From the NCBI RefSeq assembly GCF_006438845.1, contig NZ_RCZJ01000004.1, forward strand, positions 124,001-188,000: a DNA stretch of 64,000 nucleotides. Reading direction: 5' to 3'. Each line of letters begins with the position of its first letter. Position 1 is the stretch's first letter. The DNA is from Variovorax ginsengisoli. GTDB lineage: Bacteria; Pseudomonadota; Gammaproteobacteria; Burkholderiales; Burkholderiaceae_C. A program made the translations under genes and the position numbers. Of this stretch, positions 55,280 through 64,000 are shown piece by piece. The notes under the pieces are model-generated. The model did no database searches. It saw only the letters and a list, made by a program, of their open reading frames with translations, and was not told where the DNA came from.

Positions 55280-56077
55280 ATGCCGGTGGTGTCCGTCATT
55301 GCCGCCAAGGGAGGCGTCGGCAAGACCACGGTGACGGCCAACCTGTGCATCGCGCTGGCCGAAGCCGGCCGGCCGGTGCTCGCGATCGACCTCGATCCGC
55401 AGAACGCGCTGCGCTTTCATCTCGCCGAGGACATCGGCGCCACCGAAGCCGGTTTGGTCGACGCTGCATCCGGCGCGCGCAGCTGGACCCAGTCGATGCA
55501 GCGCGGCCGCGGCGGCGTGGTGCTGTTGCCCTTCGGCACCATCGACGACGAGCGGCAGGTCGCGTTCGAAGGCCACCTTGCCGCCCAGCCGCGGTTCCTG
55601 GCCGACGCCCTGGCGTCGTTCCAGCTGCCGCCCGATACCGTCGTCTTTCTCGACACGCCGCCCGGCCCCTCGGTGTACCTGCAGCAGGCGCTTCGGGTGT
55701 CGAACCTGAACGTGGTCACGGTGCTGGCCGACGCCGGCTCCTTCGCGACGCTGCCGATCGTCGAGCGCATGGTCGACAAATACTGCCGCCCACGCGCCGA
55801 TTTCGTGGCCAGCACCTGCGTGGTCAACCAGGTCGACCCGAGCCGCCGCCTGAACCGCGACGTGCTGCAACAACTGCGTGCCGACCTCGGTTCCCGGTTG
55901 CTGGGCGTGGTGCATCAGGACCAGGCCGTGTGCGAGGCGCTGGCCTCGGCGACCACAGTTCGGCGCTACGCCCCCCATTGCCAGGCTGCCGATGACTTCG
56001 CCCGGTGCGCGGCCGGCTTGCTCGAGCGCCTCGCGACAGCGCCAGCGCACTCTTCTTTCGCCAAGGCCCTTCCATGA
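55280..56077 (+). CDS. bcsQ: BcsQ, MinD/ParA-like ATPase of cellulose synthesis
   Basis: A 265-residue SIMIBI-class ATPase needed for cellulose secretion and polar localisation in enterobacteria. The deviant Walker A motif is KGGVGKTT (K10-T17), followed by IDLDPQNALRFHL and, further on, VVFLDTPPGPSVYLQQAL (Walker B). Length matches E. coli BcsQ (about 250). Its stop overlaps the bcsA ATG (ATGA), so the operon is translationally chained. Confidence 0.93.
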   Translation: MPVVSVIAAKGGVGKTTVTANLCIALAEAGRPVLAIDLDPQNALRFHLAEDIGATEAGLVDAASGARSWTQSMQRGRGGVVLLPFGTIDDERQVAFEGHLAAQPRFLADALASFQLPPDTVVFLDTPPGPSVYLQQALRVSNLNVVTVLADAGSFATLPIVERMVDKYCRPRADFVASTCVVNQVDPSRRLNRDVLQQLRADLGSRLLGVVHQDQAVCEALASATTVRRYAPHCQAADDFARCAAGLLERLATAPAHSSFAKALP

Positions 56078-58251
56078 GCTCCGACGCTGCCGACATCCAC
56101 CCCGACGACACCCTGCTCGGCCGCCATCCGCTGCTGCGCGCCGCGGCGTGGCTGGTCACCGGCGTGCTGCTGGTGGCGCTGATCATCGCGCCGCTGACCC
56201 TGCAGCAGCAGCTCACGCTGTCGGTGGCGATCTTCATCGCGGCCTTGGTCATCAACCGCTTCGCCGGGCGCTTCGGCACGCTCGCGATGATCTTCCTGTC
56301 GGTCGTCGTGTCGTCGCGCTACATGTACTGGCGGCTGACCGAGACCATGGTCATGGACAACCCGCTCGACCTGGTGCTGGGGATCGGGCTGCTGGTGGCC
56401 GAGGTCTACGCCTTCGTGGTGCTGCTGCTGGGCTACGTGCAGACCGCCTGGCCGCTGGAGCGCAAGCCGGTGGCCATGCCCGCCGACACCGACGCGTGGC
56501 CGACGGTCGACCTCTTCATCCCGACCTACAACGAGTCGCTGTCGGTGGTGCGCGCGACGGTCTTGGCAGCGCAATCGATCGACTGGCCGCGCGACAAGCT
56601 CAAGATCTTCGTGCTCGACGACGGCCGGCGCGAGGAGTTCCGCGTGTTCTGCGAAGCGGTGGGCGTGCAGCACGTCACGCGCGACAACAACCGCCATGCC
56701 AAGGCCGGCAACATCAACGCGGCGCTGAAGAACACCACCGGCGAGTTCATCGCCATCTTCGACTGCGACCACATCCCGACGCGCTCCTTCCTGCAGATCG
56801 CGATGGGCTGGTTCGGCAAGGACGCCAAGCTCGGCATGGTGCAGACACCGCACTATTTCTTCTCGGCCGACCCGTTCGAGAAGAACCTCGGCACCTTCGG
56901 CACGGTGCCCAACGAGGGCGAGCTGTTCTACGGACTGATCCAGGACGGCAACGACCTCTGGAACGCGACCTTCTTCTGCGGCAGCTGCGCGGTACTGCGC
57001 CGCACGATCTGCGAAGAGGTCGGCGGCATCGCGGTGGAGACGGTGACCGAAGACGCGCACACCGCGCTCAAGATGCACCGCCTGGGCTACAACACCGCCT
57101 ACCTGGCGCTGCCGCAGGCCGCCGGCCTGGCCACCGAAAGCCTGTCGGGCCACGTGGGCCAGCGCATCCGCTGGGCGCGCGGCATGGCGCAGATCTTCCG
57201 CATCGACAACCCGCTGTTCGGCCGGGGCTTGAAGTGGGCGCAACGGCTGTGCTACGTCAATGCGATGCTGCACTTCTTGTACGGCCTGCCGCGGCTCATC
57301 TACCTGACGGCGCCGCTGGCGTATCTGTTCTTCGGCGCCAGCGTGATCCATGCGTCGGCCTCGATGATCTTCGCCTACGCGCTGCCGCACATCTTCCACG
57401 CCAACCTCACCAACAGCCGCATCCAGGGGCGCTTCCGCTACCTGTTCTGGAACGAGGTGTACGAGGCCGTGCTGGCCTGGTACATCTTCCGACCCACGCT
57501 GGTGGCGCTGATCAACCCGAAGCTCGGCAGCTTCAACGTGACGGCCAAGGGCGGCCTGATCCAGGAAGAGTACTTCGACACCACGATCGCCAAGGCGAGC
57601 CTGTTCCTGCTGGCACTCAACTTCATGGGCGTGGCCGCGGGGCTGTGGCGCCTGACCTTCGTGGACGCCGACAACATCGCCACCGTGTGGCTGAACCTGG
57701 CCTGGACCTTCTACAACCTGGTCATCCTGGGTGCCTGCGTGGCGGCCGCCAACGAAACGCGGCAGCTGCGCAACGCGCACCGCATCGCGCTGCAGATACC
57801 GGCCACGCTGTACTTCGCGGACGGTCACTCCATGCGCTGCGAGACCTACGACTTTTCCACCGGCGGCCTCGGTGTCGACCTGCCGATCGAGATGCCGACC
57901 GACGCCGACGCGCCGGTGACCGTGGCGCTCTACCGCGGCGACAACGAATTCCGCTTTCCGGCCACGGTGCGCTTCAACCGCGGCCAGCGCATGGGCCTGG
58001 CGTTCGCGCCGTTGAGCTTCGATCAGGAGCGTGCGTTGGTGCAATGCACGACCGCACGTGCCGACATCTGGGCGGCGCGCTGGGGCAACCATCCACGCGC
58101 CGCGGTGCACCGCGTGATCGGCCACATCGCGCGCATCAGCGCCATCGGGTTCAAGGACATGTTCGCCCACTACTACCGCGCCGGCCTGCGCAAGCTGCGC
58201 CCCGCACCCCGTGTGTCGCACACCGCGGCCGGTGCCAAGGAACCCACCTGA
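56074..58251 (+). CDS. bcsA: Cellulose synthase catalytic subunit, c-di-GMP dependent
   Basis: BcsA polymerises UDP-glucose into beta-1,4-glucan and passes the chain through its own membrane channel. The 725-residue protein has a complete GT2 site: LDDGR (D182), DCDH (D230/D232), TED (325-327) and QRIRW (363-367). Several membrane helices flank the domain (about 25-120 and 390-560). The C-terminal PilZ domain has RNAHR (R566/R570) and DFSTGG (from D593), the RxxxR and D/NxSxxG signatures for c-di-GMP, so allosteric activation is expected. Confidence 0.97.
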   Translation: MSSDAADIHPDDTLLGRHPLLRAAAWLVTGVLLVALIIAPLTLQQQLTLSVAIFIAALVINRFAGRFGTLAMIFLSVVVSSRYMYWRLTETMVMDNPLDLVLGIGLLVAEVYAFVVLLLGYVQTAWPLERKPVAMPADTDAWPTVDLFIPTYNESLSVVRATVLAAQSIDWPRDKLKIFVLDDGRREEFRVFCEAVGVQHVTRDNNRHAKAGNINAALKNTTGEFIAIFDCDHIPTRSFLQIAMGWFGKDAKLGMVQTPHYFFSADPFEKNLGTFGTVPNEGELFYGLIQDGNDLWNATFFCGSCAVLRRTICEEVGGIAVETVTEDAHTALKMHRLGYNTAYLALPQAAGLATESLSGHVGQRIRWARGMAQIFRIDNPLFGRGLKWAQRLCYVNAMLHFLYGLPRLIYLTAPLAYLFFGASVIHASASMIFAYALPHIFHANLTNSRIQGRFRYLFWNEVYEAVLAWYIFRPTLVALINPKLGSFNVTAKGGLIQEEYFDTTIAKASLFLLALNFMGVAAGLWRLTFVDADNIATVWLNLAWTFYNLVILGACVAAANETRQLRNAHRIALQIPATLYFADGHSMRCETYDFSTGGLGVDLPIEMPTDADAPVTVALYRGDNEFRFPATVRFNRGQRMGLAFAPLSFDQERALVQCTTARADIWAARWGNHPRAAVHRVIGHIARISAIGFKDMFAHYYRAGLRKLRPAPRVSHTAAGAKEPT

Positions 58252-60560
58252 TGCAGGCCGACTTCTCTTCGCCAGGCGCGTCTGCCTGGCCACGCCTTTC
58301 CATCGTCACGTTGGCGCTGCTGGCCTGGGCCGGCGGTGCGGCCGATCCGGCCGTCGCGCAAGTCCGTGCGCCGGGTGCTGCCCCTGCCGTCGTCACCACG
58401 GCCTCCCCTGCAACACCGCCGCCGGCCACCGAAGGTGCCCTGCGCGAGTTCAACCTCACGCAACTGGGCCTCAACTACGCCGTCAAGCTGCGTGGCGTGA
58501 GCGGCACCGTCGGCATCCCGTTCAGCGTGCGCGCCGACGAGCTGGTCACCGGCGCGTCGCTGCGGCTCAACTACGCCTACTCGCCGTCGATGATTCCCGA
58601 GCTGTCGCATCTCAAGGTGAGCGTGAACGACGTGCTGGTGTCCACGCTGGCACTGCCACGCGACGGCGCCGGCAAGGCGCAGACGGTCGAGATCCCCATC
58701 GACCGCCGCCTGGTGACCGACTTCAACCGCATCAACGTCGAGCTGGTCGGCCACTACACGCGCGAGTGCGAAGACCCGCAGCACAGCAGCCTGTGGACCA
58801 CCATCGACGCGTCGAGCACGCTGCGCCTGAACGTCACACCGCTGAAGACCGCGAGCGACCTGGCGGTGCTGCCGCAGCCCTTCTTCGACCGGCGCGACGT
58901 GCGCCGCGCCAACATTCCCTTCGTCTTCGGCGGCACGCCGTCGTCGGGCACGCTGGAAGTGGCCGGCATCGTCTCTTCGTGGTTCGGTGCGCTCGCCGGT
59001 TACCGCGGCGCGACCTTCCCGGTCTCGAACGATGCGCTGCCGGCAGGCAACGCGGTGGTTTTCGCCACGCCGGAGACCGCGATCGCCGGCCTCACGCTAC
59101 CGGCCATCACCGGCCCGACCGTGGCCGTCGTCGACCACCCGGCCAACCCCACGCGCAAGCTGCTGCTGGTGATGGGCCGCAACCCCGGCGAGCTACGCAA
59201 CGCCGCCACCGCGCTCACGCTCAACGCCCGCGCCTTCACCGGCACCAGCGCGACCATCCCGAGCCTGCAGGAGACGCCGGCCCGCAAGCCCTACGACGCG
59301 CCGCGCTGGATCGCCAGCGACCGTGCAGTGCAGCTGGGCGAACTGGCCCAGGCGCCCGACTTCAACGTGAGCGGCTACACGCCCGACGTGGTCAAGGTCA
59401 ACCTGCAGATGCCGCCCGACCTGTTCACCTGGCGCTCGCGCGGCATTCCGCTCGACATCAAGTACCGCTACACGCCGCGACCGCGCAACGACCAATCGAC
59501 GCTCAACGTCAGCGTCAACGACAACTTCATCGGCTCGCTGCCGTTGCGCACCGCCAACCCCGGCGGTGATCGCTGGTGGAATCCGCTGGCGACCAAGGTC
59601 ATGGCCGACGGCACCGCCGCGCAGCAGCGCGAAGTGCTGCTGCCGCCGCTGGCGATGGGTTCTCGCAGCCAGCTGCGCATGCACTACTACTTCCAGCCGG
59701 CGGCGGGCAATTGCCAGACCTTGCTGGACAACGTGCGTGGCGCCATCGACCCCACGTCGACCATCGACATCTCGGCCTTTCCGCACTACATGGCGATGCC
59801 CGAGCTGGCGGCCTACGCCAACAGCGGCTTCCCCTTCACCCGGCTGGCCGACCTCGCCGAAACCGCGGTGGTGCTGCCCGACCAGCCCGCTGCCGCCGAC
59901 ACCGAGACCTATCTGGCGCTGCTCGGCCAGATCGGCAACGCCACCGGCTACCCCGCGCTGCGGGTGGCGGTCGGGCGTGCGGCCAACGTGTCGCAGTGGG
60001 CCGACAAAGACCTGCTCGTGATCGGCAACCTGCAGAACCAGCCGCTCTTCACCGAGTGGGCAGAACGCATGCCGCTCAGGCGCAAGGCCGCGGCGCAGCA
60101 GGAGTTCTCGATCGGCCAATGGGTCGACGACTACCTGCCGCTCATCACCGGCACGCGCCAGCGCGAGGACTTGCCCAACACCACCCAGATGACGGTGGCG
60201 GAGGACGGCAGCGACGCCGTGCTTGCCGGCTTCGAGTCGCCGCTGCGCGCCGGACGCAGCGTGGTGGCCGTGGTGAGCAACGCCGCATCGCAAGGGGCGC
60301 TGCTCGACGCGCTGATGACGCCCGAGCTGCTGCAGCGCGTGCAGGGCAGCACCGCCATCGTGCGCGGCGCGCAGGTCAACAGCGTGTTGACGGGCGAGAG
60401 CTACTACGTCGGCAAACTGCCCCCGATGGCATGGCTGCAGTGGAACCTGTCGCGCAGCCCGCTGGGCCTGGCCGGAGCCGCCGTGCTGCTGGCTTTGCTC
60501 GGTGCCGCCGCAGCCTACGCGAGCCTGCAACGGGTGGCGCGCCGGAGGCTTCGCCAATGA
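58251..60560 (+). CDS. bcsB: Cellulose synthase periplasmic subunit
   Basis: BcsB is the periplasmic, membrane-anchored partner that guides the glucan out of BcsA. The 769-residue protein has an N-terminal signal segment (LSIVTLALLAWAGGAADPAVAQ), then the carbohydrate-binding/flavodoxin-like repeats (LGLNYAVKLRGVSGTVGIPF, HYTRECEDPQHSSLWTTID, GYTPDVVKVNLQMPPDLFTW). A single C-terminal transmembrane helix (LGLAGAAVLLALLGAAAAYA) contacts BcsA. Its ATG overlaps the bcsA stop by one base. Confidence 0.95.
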   Translation: MQADFSSPGASAWPRLSIVTLALLAWAGGAADPAVAQVRAPGAAPAVVTTASPATPPPATEGALREFNLTQLGLNYAVKLRGVSGTVGIPFSVRADELVTGASLRLNYAYSPSMIPELSHLKVSVNDVLVSTLALPRDGAGKAQTVEIPIDRRLVTDFNRINVELVGHYTRECEDPQHSSLWTTIDASSTLRLNVTPLKTASDLAVLPQPFFDRRDVRRANIPFVFGGTPSSGTLEVAGIVSSWFGALAGYRGATFPVSNDALPAGNAVVFATPETAIAGLTLPAITGPTVAVVDHPANPTRKLLLVMGRNPGELRNAATALTLNARAFTGTSATIPSLQETPARKPYDAPRWIASDRAVQLGELAQAPDFNVSGYTPDVVKVNLQMPPDLFTWRSRGIPLDIKYRYTPRPRNDQSTLNVSVNDNFIGSLPLRTANPGGDRWWNPLATKVMADGTAAQQREVLLPPLAMGSRSQLRMHYYFQPAAGNCQTLLDNVRGAIDPTSTIDISAFPHYMAMPELAAYANSGFPFTRLADLAETAVVLPDQPAAADTETYLALLGQIGNATGYPALRVAVGRAANVSQWADKDLLVIGNLQNQPLFTEWAERMPLRRKAAAQQEFSIGQWVDDYLPLITGTRQREDLPNTTQMTVAEDGSDAVLAGFESPLRAGRSVVAVVSNAASQGALLDALMTPELLQRVQGSTAIVRGAQVNSVLTGESYYVGKLPPMAWLQWNLSRSPLGLAGAAVLLALLGAAAAYASLQRVARRRLRQ

Positions 60561-61735
60561 TGCACCGACGCCATGCCATGACGGCGCTTGCGCTGCTTCC
60601 CGCGGCCACGGCCATCCCGGCCTGGGCGCAGCCATCGCCGGGCGGCTGCATCGCGATGGGTGACTGGACCGGCTTCGCGGCGCGCCACATCCAGCCCGAC
60701 GGCCGCGTGATCGACTTCGACACGCCGCAGCAGCAATCGACGTCCGAAGGCCAGTCGTACGCGCTCTTCTTCTCCGTCGTGCACGACGACCGGCGCAACT
60801 TCGAGCGCGTGCTCGCCTGGACCGAAACCAACCTGTCCGGCGGCAGCCTGGCGCAGCGCCTACCGGCCTGGTTGTGGGGCCGCAAGACCGAAGGCGGCTG
60901 GGGCGTCATCGATACCAACCCCGCCTCCGATGCCGAGCTGTGGATCGCCTACGCCCTGCTCGAGGCGGCGAGGCTGTGGAACGAGCCGCGCTACCGCACG
61001 CTCGGCCGTGCGCTGCTCGCGCTGGTGGTGCGCGACGAAGTGGTCACGCTCGCCGGGCTGGGCCGCATGCTGCTGCCGTGGTCGCGTGACGTCGCCAGCG
61101 GCCCGGTGTGGCGGCTCAACGCCAGCTACATGCCGCTGCAGCTGCTGCGCCGCTTCCAGCAAGAGGAGCCGACCGGCCCGTGGCGCGAGATCGCCGACAA
61201 CACGGTGCGCATGATCGCCGAGGTGTCTCCGCAGGGCTTCGCGCCCGACTGGTGCGCCTGGTCGACCGAGCGCAAGGCCTTCGTCGCCGACCCGGACAAG
61301 GGCACGGTCGGCAGCTACGACGCGATCCGCGTGTACCTCTGGGCCGGCATGCTGAACCCGCAGGAGCCGGCGCGCGCCGCATTGCTGAAGTCGCTGTATG
61401 GCCCGCGCCGTGTGGTCGAGCGGCCGCAGGCCCCGCCCGAATACGTCGACACCGCCACCGGCGTCGTGCGCGGCACCGGGCCGGCCGGCTTCAGCGGCGC
61501 ACTGCTGCCTTACCTCAAGGCGCAGAACGCGATGCCCGCGCTGACGGCGCAGCTCGCCCGCATTCCCACCGACCTCGGCGGCACCAGGGTTCCGCCGAAG
61601 GCACCGCTTCCCTATTACGAACGCATGCTGCTGTTGTTCGGGCAAGGCTGGCTCGACGGCCGCTACGCCTTCGGCCGCCACGGCGAGCTGCAACCCCAAT
61701 GGAGACCCCCATGCCCATCCACCCGAACCGCCTGA
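60557..61735 (+). CDS. bcsZ: Periplasmic endo-1,4-beta-glucanase of the cellulose operon (GH8)
   Basis: BcsZ trims mis-assembled glucan during export. The 392-residue precursor has a signal peptide (MMHRRHAMTALALLPAATAI, cleavage near AWAQ). The GH8 proton donor is probably E64 in TSEGQSYALFFSVVHDD, and NPASDAELWIAYALLEAARLW (D125) is the second conserved block; DWCAWSTERKAF and GSYDAIRVYLWAGML are also family-typical. ATGA overlap with bcsB at its start; its last 25 bases overlap the start of bcsC. Confidence 0.95.
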   Translation: MMHRRHAMTALALLPAATAIPAWAQPSPGGCIAMGDWTGFAARHIQPDGRVIDFDTPQQQSTSEGQSYALFFSVVHDDRRNFERVLAWTETNLSGGSLAQRLPAWLWGRKTEGGWGVIDTNPASDAELWIAYALLEAARLWNEPRYRTLGRALLALVVRDEVVTLAGLGRMLLPWSRDVASGPVWRLNASYMPLQLLRRFQQEEPTGPWREIADNTVRMIAEVSPQGFAPDWCAWSTERKAFVADPDKGTVGSYDAIRVYLWAGMLNPQEPARAALLKSLYGPRRVVERPQAPPEYVDTATGVVRGTGPAGFSGALLPYLKAQNAMPALTAQLARIPTDLGGTRVPPKAPLPYYERMLLLFGQGWLDGRYAFGRHGELQPQWRPPCPSTRTA

Positions 61736-64000
61736 GGCGCGGTGCCGCGCCCGTGCGCGACACGCCCGGTGCGCGCCGGCCCACGGCCAGCCACTGGATG
61801 GCCTGCCTGGGCATGGTCGGCGCACTGTGCGCCAGCGGCACGCTGCATGCACAGAACGACGCCAATGCCGCGCTGATCGAGCAGGGCAACTACTGGCAGG
61901 GCCTCGGCCGTGCCGATCTGGCTGAGGAAAGCTGGCGCAAGCTGCTGCGCGTGGACCCCAGTTCGGCCGACGCGCTCTACGGCATGGCGCAGGTCGAACT
62001 CTCGCGCAGCAAGCCCGACACCGCGCGCGAGTGGATCGCCCGCTTGCGCACCGCGCACCCCAACGACGCCCGGCTCGCACGCTTTGCGCAGCAGGCACAG
62101 CAGCCCGGTGGCCCGCAGAGCGACCTGCAGCGCGCGCGCGCCGCAGCCCAGGCCGGCCGCACGGCCGAAGCCATCCAGCTCTACCGCACGCTGTTCGACA
62201 ACCGGCCGCCGCCCGAGCCGCTGGCGGTCGAGTACTACCAGTTGCTCGGCGGTTCGCCGCAAGGCTGGGACGACGGCCGCAAGGGTCTGGAGCAGTTGGT
62301 CAAGGACAAGCCCGACAACCTCTCCTACAAGCTGGCGCTCGGCCAGGTGCAGACCTACCGCGAGCCCTCGCGCCGCGACGGTATCCGCACGCTGGCCGAC
62401 CTGGCCAAGCGCCCGGGCGTCGGCACCGCTGCGCGCGCCGCCTGGCGCCAGGCGCTGATCTGGCTCGACGCGCGCGCGCCGGACGCGCCGCTCTATCAGG
62501 CCTACCTTGAAGGCCAGACCGATCCGGCCGTGGCGGCGCGCCTCGAAAGCCTGACGACGGTGCAGGCTGCAGCGACACCAGCGTCGCCGGCCGCCCAGCC
62601 GCTGGGCGAAGGCTACAAGGCACTCGACCGCGGCGACCAAGCCACGGCCGAGGCACGTTTTCAGCAGGCGCTGCGCCTGCAGCCGGGCGACTCCGAAGCG
62701 CTCGGCGGCCTCGGCCTGATCCGGCTGCGCCAGGAGCGCTTCGCGCAAGCCCAGGACTACCTCGAACAGGCCAGCCGCACTGGCGGGCGCAAGTGGGCGT
62801 CGGCGCTGCAGAGCGCGAGCTACTGGAACCTGGTGGGCCAGGCCAACGCGGCGCGCGACAAGAACGACCTGCCCGGCGCCAAGGCGCTGCTCGAACGCGC
62901 GGTGCGCCTGGACGCGCGCGAGCCGGTCGGCCAGACCGCGCTGGCCGACATCCGGCTCGAGCTGGGCGAGCTGCCTGCCGCCGAGCAGGGCTACCAGCGC
63001 GTGCTCGAAGCCAAGCCCGGCGACGGCCAGGCGCTGCGCGGGCTGATCACCGTCTACACCCGGCAGGGCCGTGCCGACGAAGCGCTGGCGCTGTCGCAAA
63101 AGCTGACGCCCGAACAGGCCGCGCAGATCGGCGGCCTGCAGAATGTGCGTGTCGAGCAGGCGCGCGGCCAGGCCCGTCAGCAGACCGAAGCCGGCGATGT
63201 CGCCGGCGCCCAGCGCACGCTCGAAGACGCAATGCTGGCCAACCCCGACAGCCCGTGGGTGCGGCTCGATCTGGCCAACCTCTACCGCCGCCAGGGCCTG
63301 ATGGCACAGGCGCGCGGCGTGATGGACGGCCTGCTGATGTCACAGCCCGACATGCCCGACGCGCTCTACGCGAGCGCCCTGCTCGCTTCGGATTCGGGCG
63401 ACCCGGTGGCCGGCCTGCAGTACCTCGAGCGGGTGCCGGCCGCGGCCCGCACGCGCGACATGACGCAGCTGCAGCGCAAGCTATGGGCGCAAGGCCAGAC
63501 GCAGCAGGCGCTGGCGCTCGCCCGCCAGGGCCAGCCGGCCGTGGCGCGCAACGTGCTGTCGCAGACCGAGGCGACGCTGGGCCGCGACATGCCGGCGGAA
63601 GTCTGGGGCGAGCTCGCCACCGCCTACGCCGAGATCGGCGACGCACCGCGCGCCTTGGCCATGAGCCGCCAGCTGCTAGCGCGCGGCCCGAACCCGAGCG
63701 TGGGCGACCGGCTGCTCTACGCGTCGATCCTGATGAAGACCAAGCAGGACGTCGAGCTCACCGCGGTGCTGCGGCAGCTGCAGGCCAGCCAGATGACGGC
63801 GACGCAGCGCACCGACTTCGACAACCTGCGCACCTCCTGGAGCCTGCGCCAGACCGACGCGCTGCGCGAGGCCGGCAACCTGGAAGCCGCCTACAACGCG
63901 CTCGCGCCTGTGCTGGCCGAACGGCCGTCCGACGTGGGCGTGATGGGCGCGCTGGCGCGGCTGTATTCAGCCGCCCGCGACGAGCGCCAGGCGCTGGCGC
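61711..64000 (+). CDS. bcsC: Cellulose export protein BcsC, 3' end outside the window
   Basis: BcsC forms the outer-membrane pore with a periplasmic TPR superhelix. 763 complete codons are visible and the frame stays open to the last base; the family is about 1150-1300 residues, so the beta-barrel C-terminus is missing. A signal peptide (WMACLGMVGALCASGTLHAQ, residues 30-49) is preceded by an unusually long basic leader; ATG codons at residues 30 and 35 are alternative starts. TPR units follow throughout (NYWQGLGRADLAEESWRKLL, GDQATAEARFQQALRLQPGD). GGAGA at 61699-61703 precedes the ATG, inside bcsZ. Confidence 0.95.
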   Translation, partial: MPIHPNRLRRGAAPVRDTPGARRPTASHWMACLGMVGALCASGTLHAQNDANAALIEQGNYWQGLGRADLAEESWRKLLRVDPSSADALYGMAQVELSRSKPDTAREWIARLRTAHPNDARLARFAQQAQQPGGPQSDLQRARAAAQAGRTAEAIQLYRTLFDNRPPPEPLAVEYYQLLGGSPQGWDDGRKGLEQLVKDKPDNLSYKLALGQVQTYREPSRRDGIRTLADLAKRPGVGTAARAAWRQALIWLDARAPDAPLYQAYLEGQTDPAVAARLESLTTVQAAATPASPAAQPLGEGYKALDRGDQATAEARFQQALRLQPGDSEALGGLGLIRLRQERFAQAQDYLEQASRTGGRKWASALQSASYWNLVGQANAARDKNDLPGAKALLERAVRLDAREPVGQTALADIRLELGELPAAEQGYQRVLEAKPGDGQALRGLITVYTRQGRADEALALSQKLTPEQAAQIGGLQNVRVEQARGQARQQTEAGDVAGAQRTLEDAMLANPDSPWVRLDLANLYRRQGLMAQARGVMDGLLMSQPDMPDALYASALLASDSGDPVAGLQYLERVPAAARTRDMTQLQRKLWAQGQTQQALALARQGQPAVARNVLSQTEATLGRDMPAEVWGELATAYAEIGDAPRALAMSRQLLARGPNPSVGDRLLYASILMKTKQDVELTAVLRQLQASQMTATQRTDFDNLRTSWSLRQTDALREAGNLEAAYNALAPVLAERPSDVGVMGALARLYSAARDERQALA

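Noticed and set aside
55878..60560. A 1560-codon frame starting in bcsQ and ending with bcsB
   Set aside because: Only the part from ATG 58251 encodes BcsB with its signal peptide. The earlier part is bcsQ/bcsA in the wrong frame.

Overview
The window is about 68% GC, coding-dense and entirely chromosomal in character. Gene content and protein style (argH next to an AlgZ/AlgR-type two-component pair, a bcsD-bcsP-bcsQ-bcsA-bcsB-bcsZ-bcsC cellulose operon, many ATGA/GTGA stop-start overlaps, GTG and TTG starts) point to a betaproteobacterium of the Comamonadaceae, most likely Variovorax or a close relative. That assignment is inference from protein resemblance; no rRNA is present. I see no insertion sequence, prophage, integrase or CRISPR array, and no gene-free stretch longer than 300 bases.

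Layout. 1-2442: 3' part of ppc. 2647-11079: a small membrane protein followed by a giant cyclic beta-glucan synthase (ndvB). 11143-15785 (minus): algZ-algR, a PerM/AI-2E permease, a TPR protein and a DTW-domain tRNA-modification enzyme, divergent from argH (15826-17241). 17303-20251: a WcaF-like acetyltransferase, an ECF sigma/anti-sigma pair and an SGNH hydrolase. 20235-21577 (minus): opgC, perhaps with a coupled small gene. 21673-30578: an alpha-2-macroglobulin, a DUF2164 protein, a small Asp-rich lipoprotein (minus) and pbpC. 30709-33593: convergent kgtP and dctA around a structured intergenic repeat. 33772-39552: dinB, a DUF2459 protein, a helix-turn-helix/aspartate carbamoyltransferase fusion, a purine-nucleoside-permease-like lipoprotein and topoisomerase IB. 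39498-44034 (minus): yaaA, a prolyl-4-hydroxylase-like dioxygenase, an alpha/beta hydrolase, queF, a single-domain response regulator and a kinase-like protein with a degenerate ATP site. 44154-47988: valS and galU. 48010-49730 (minus): cysM, a Nudix hydrolase and a TusA-like protein. 49851-49935: tRNA-Leu(CAA). 50054-50748 (minus): three very small genes. 50896-64000: a hybrid histidine kinase, a divergent response-regulator diguanylate cyclase and the cellulose operon, cut inside bcsC by the window end.

How the parts work together. The right end reads as one biofilm module: the kinase (PAS-HisKA-HATPase-REC-HPt) probably phosphorylates the neighbouring REC-GGDEF protein, whose c-di-GMP would activate BcsA through its PilZ domain; GalU supplies UDP-glucose for both cellulose and NdvB glucan. 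NdvB and OpgC together would make and succinylate periplasmic glucan. The alpha-2-macroglobulin/PBP1C pair is a conserved periplasmic protease-trap and wall-repair partnership. The most distinctive items are the HTH-ATCase fusion with a perfect 19-bp palindrome just before its own start codon, a ChpT-like phosphotransfer candidate with its own receiver, and a two-gene small-protein cistron whose start codon abuts a palindrome.
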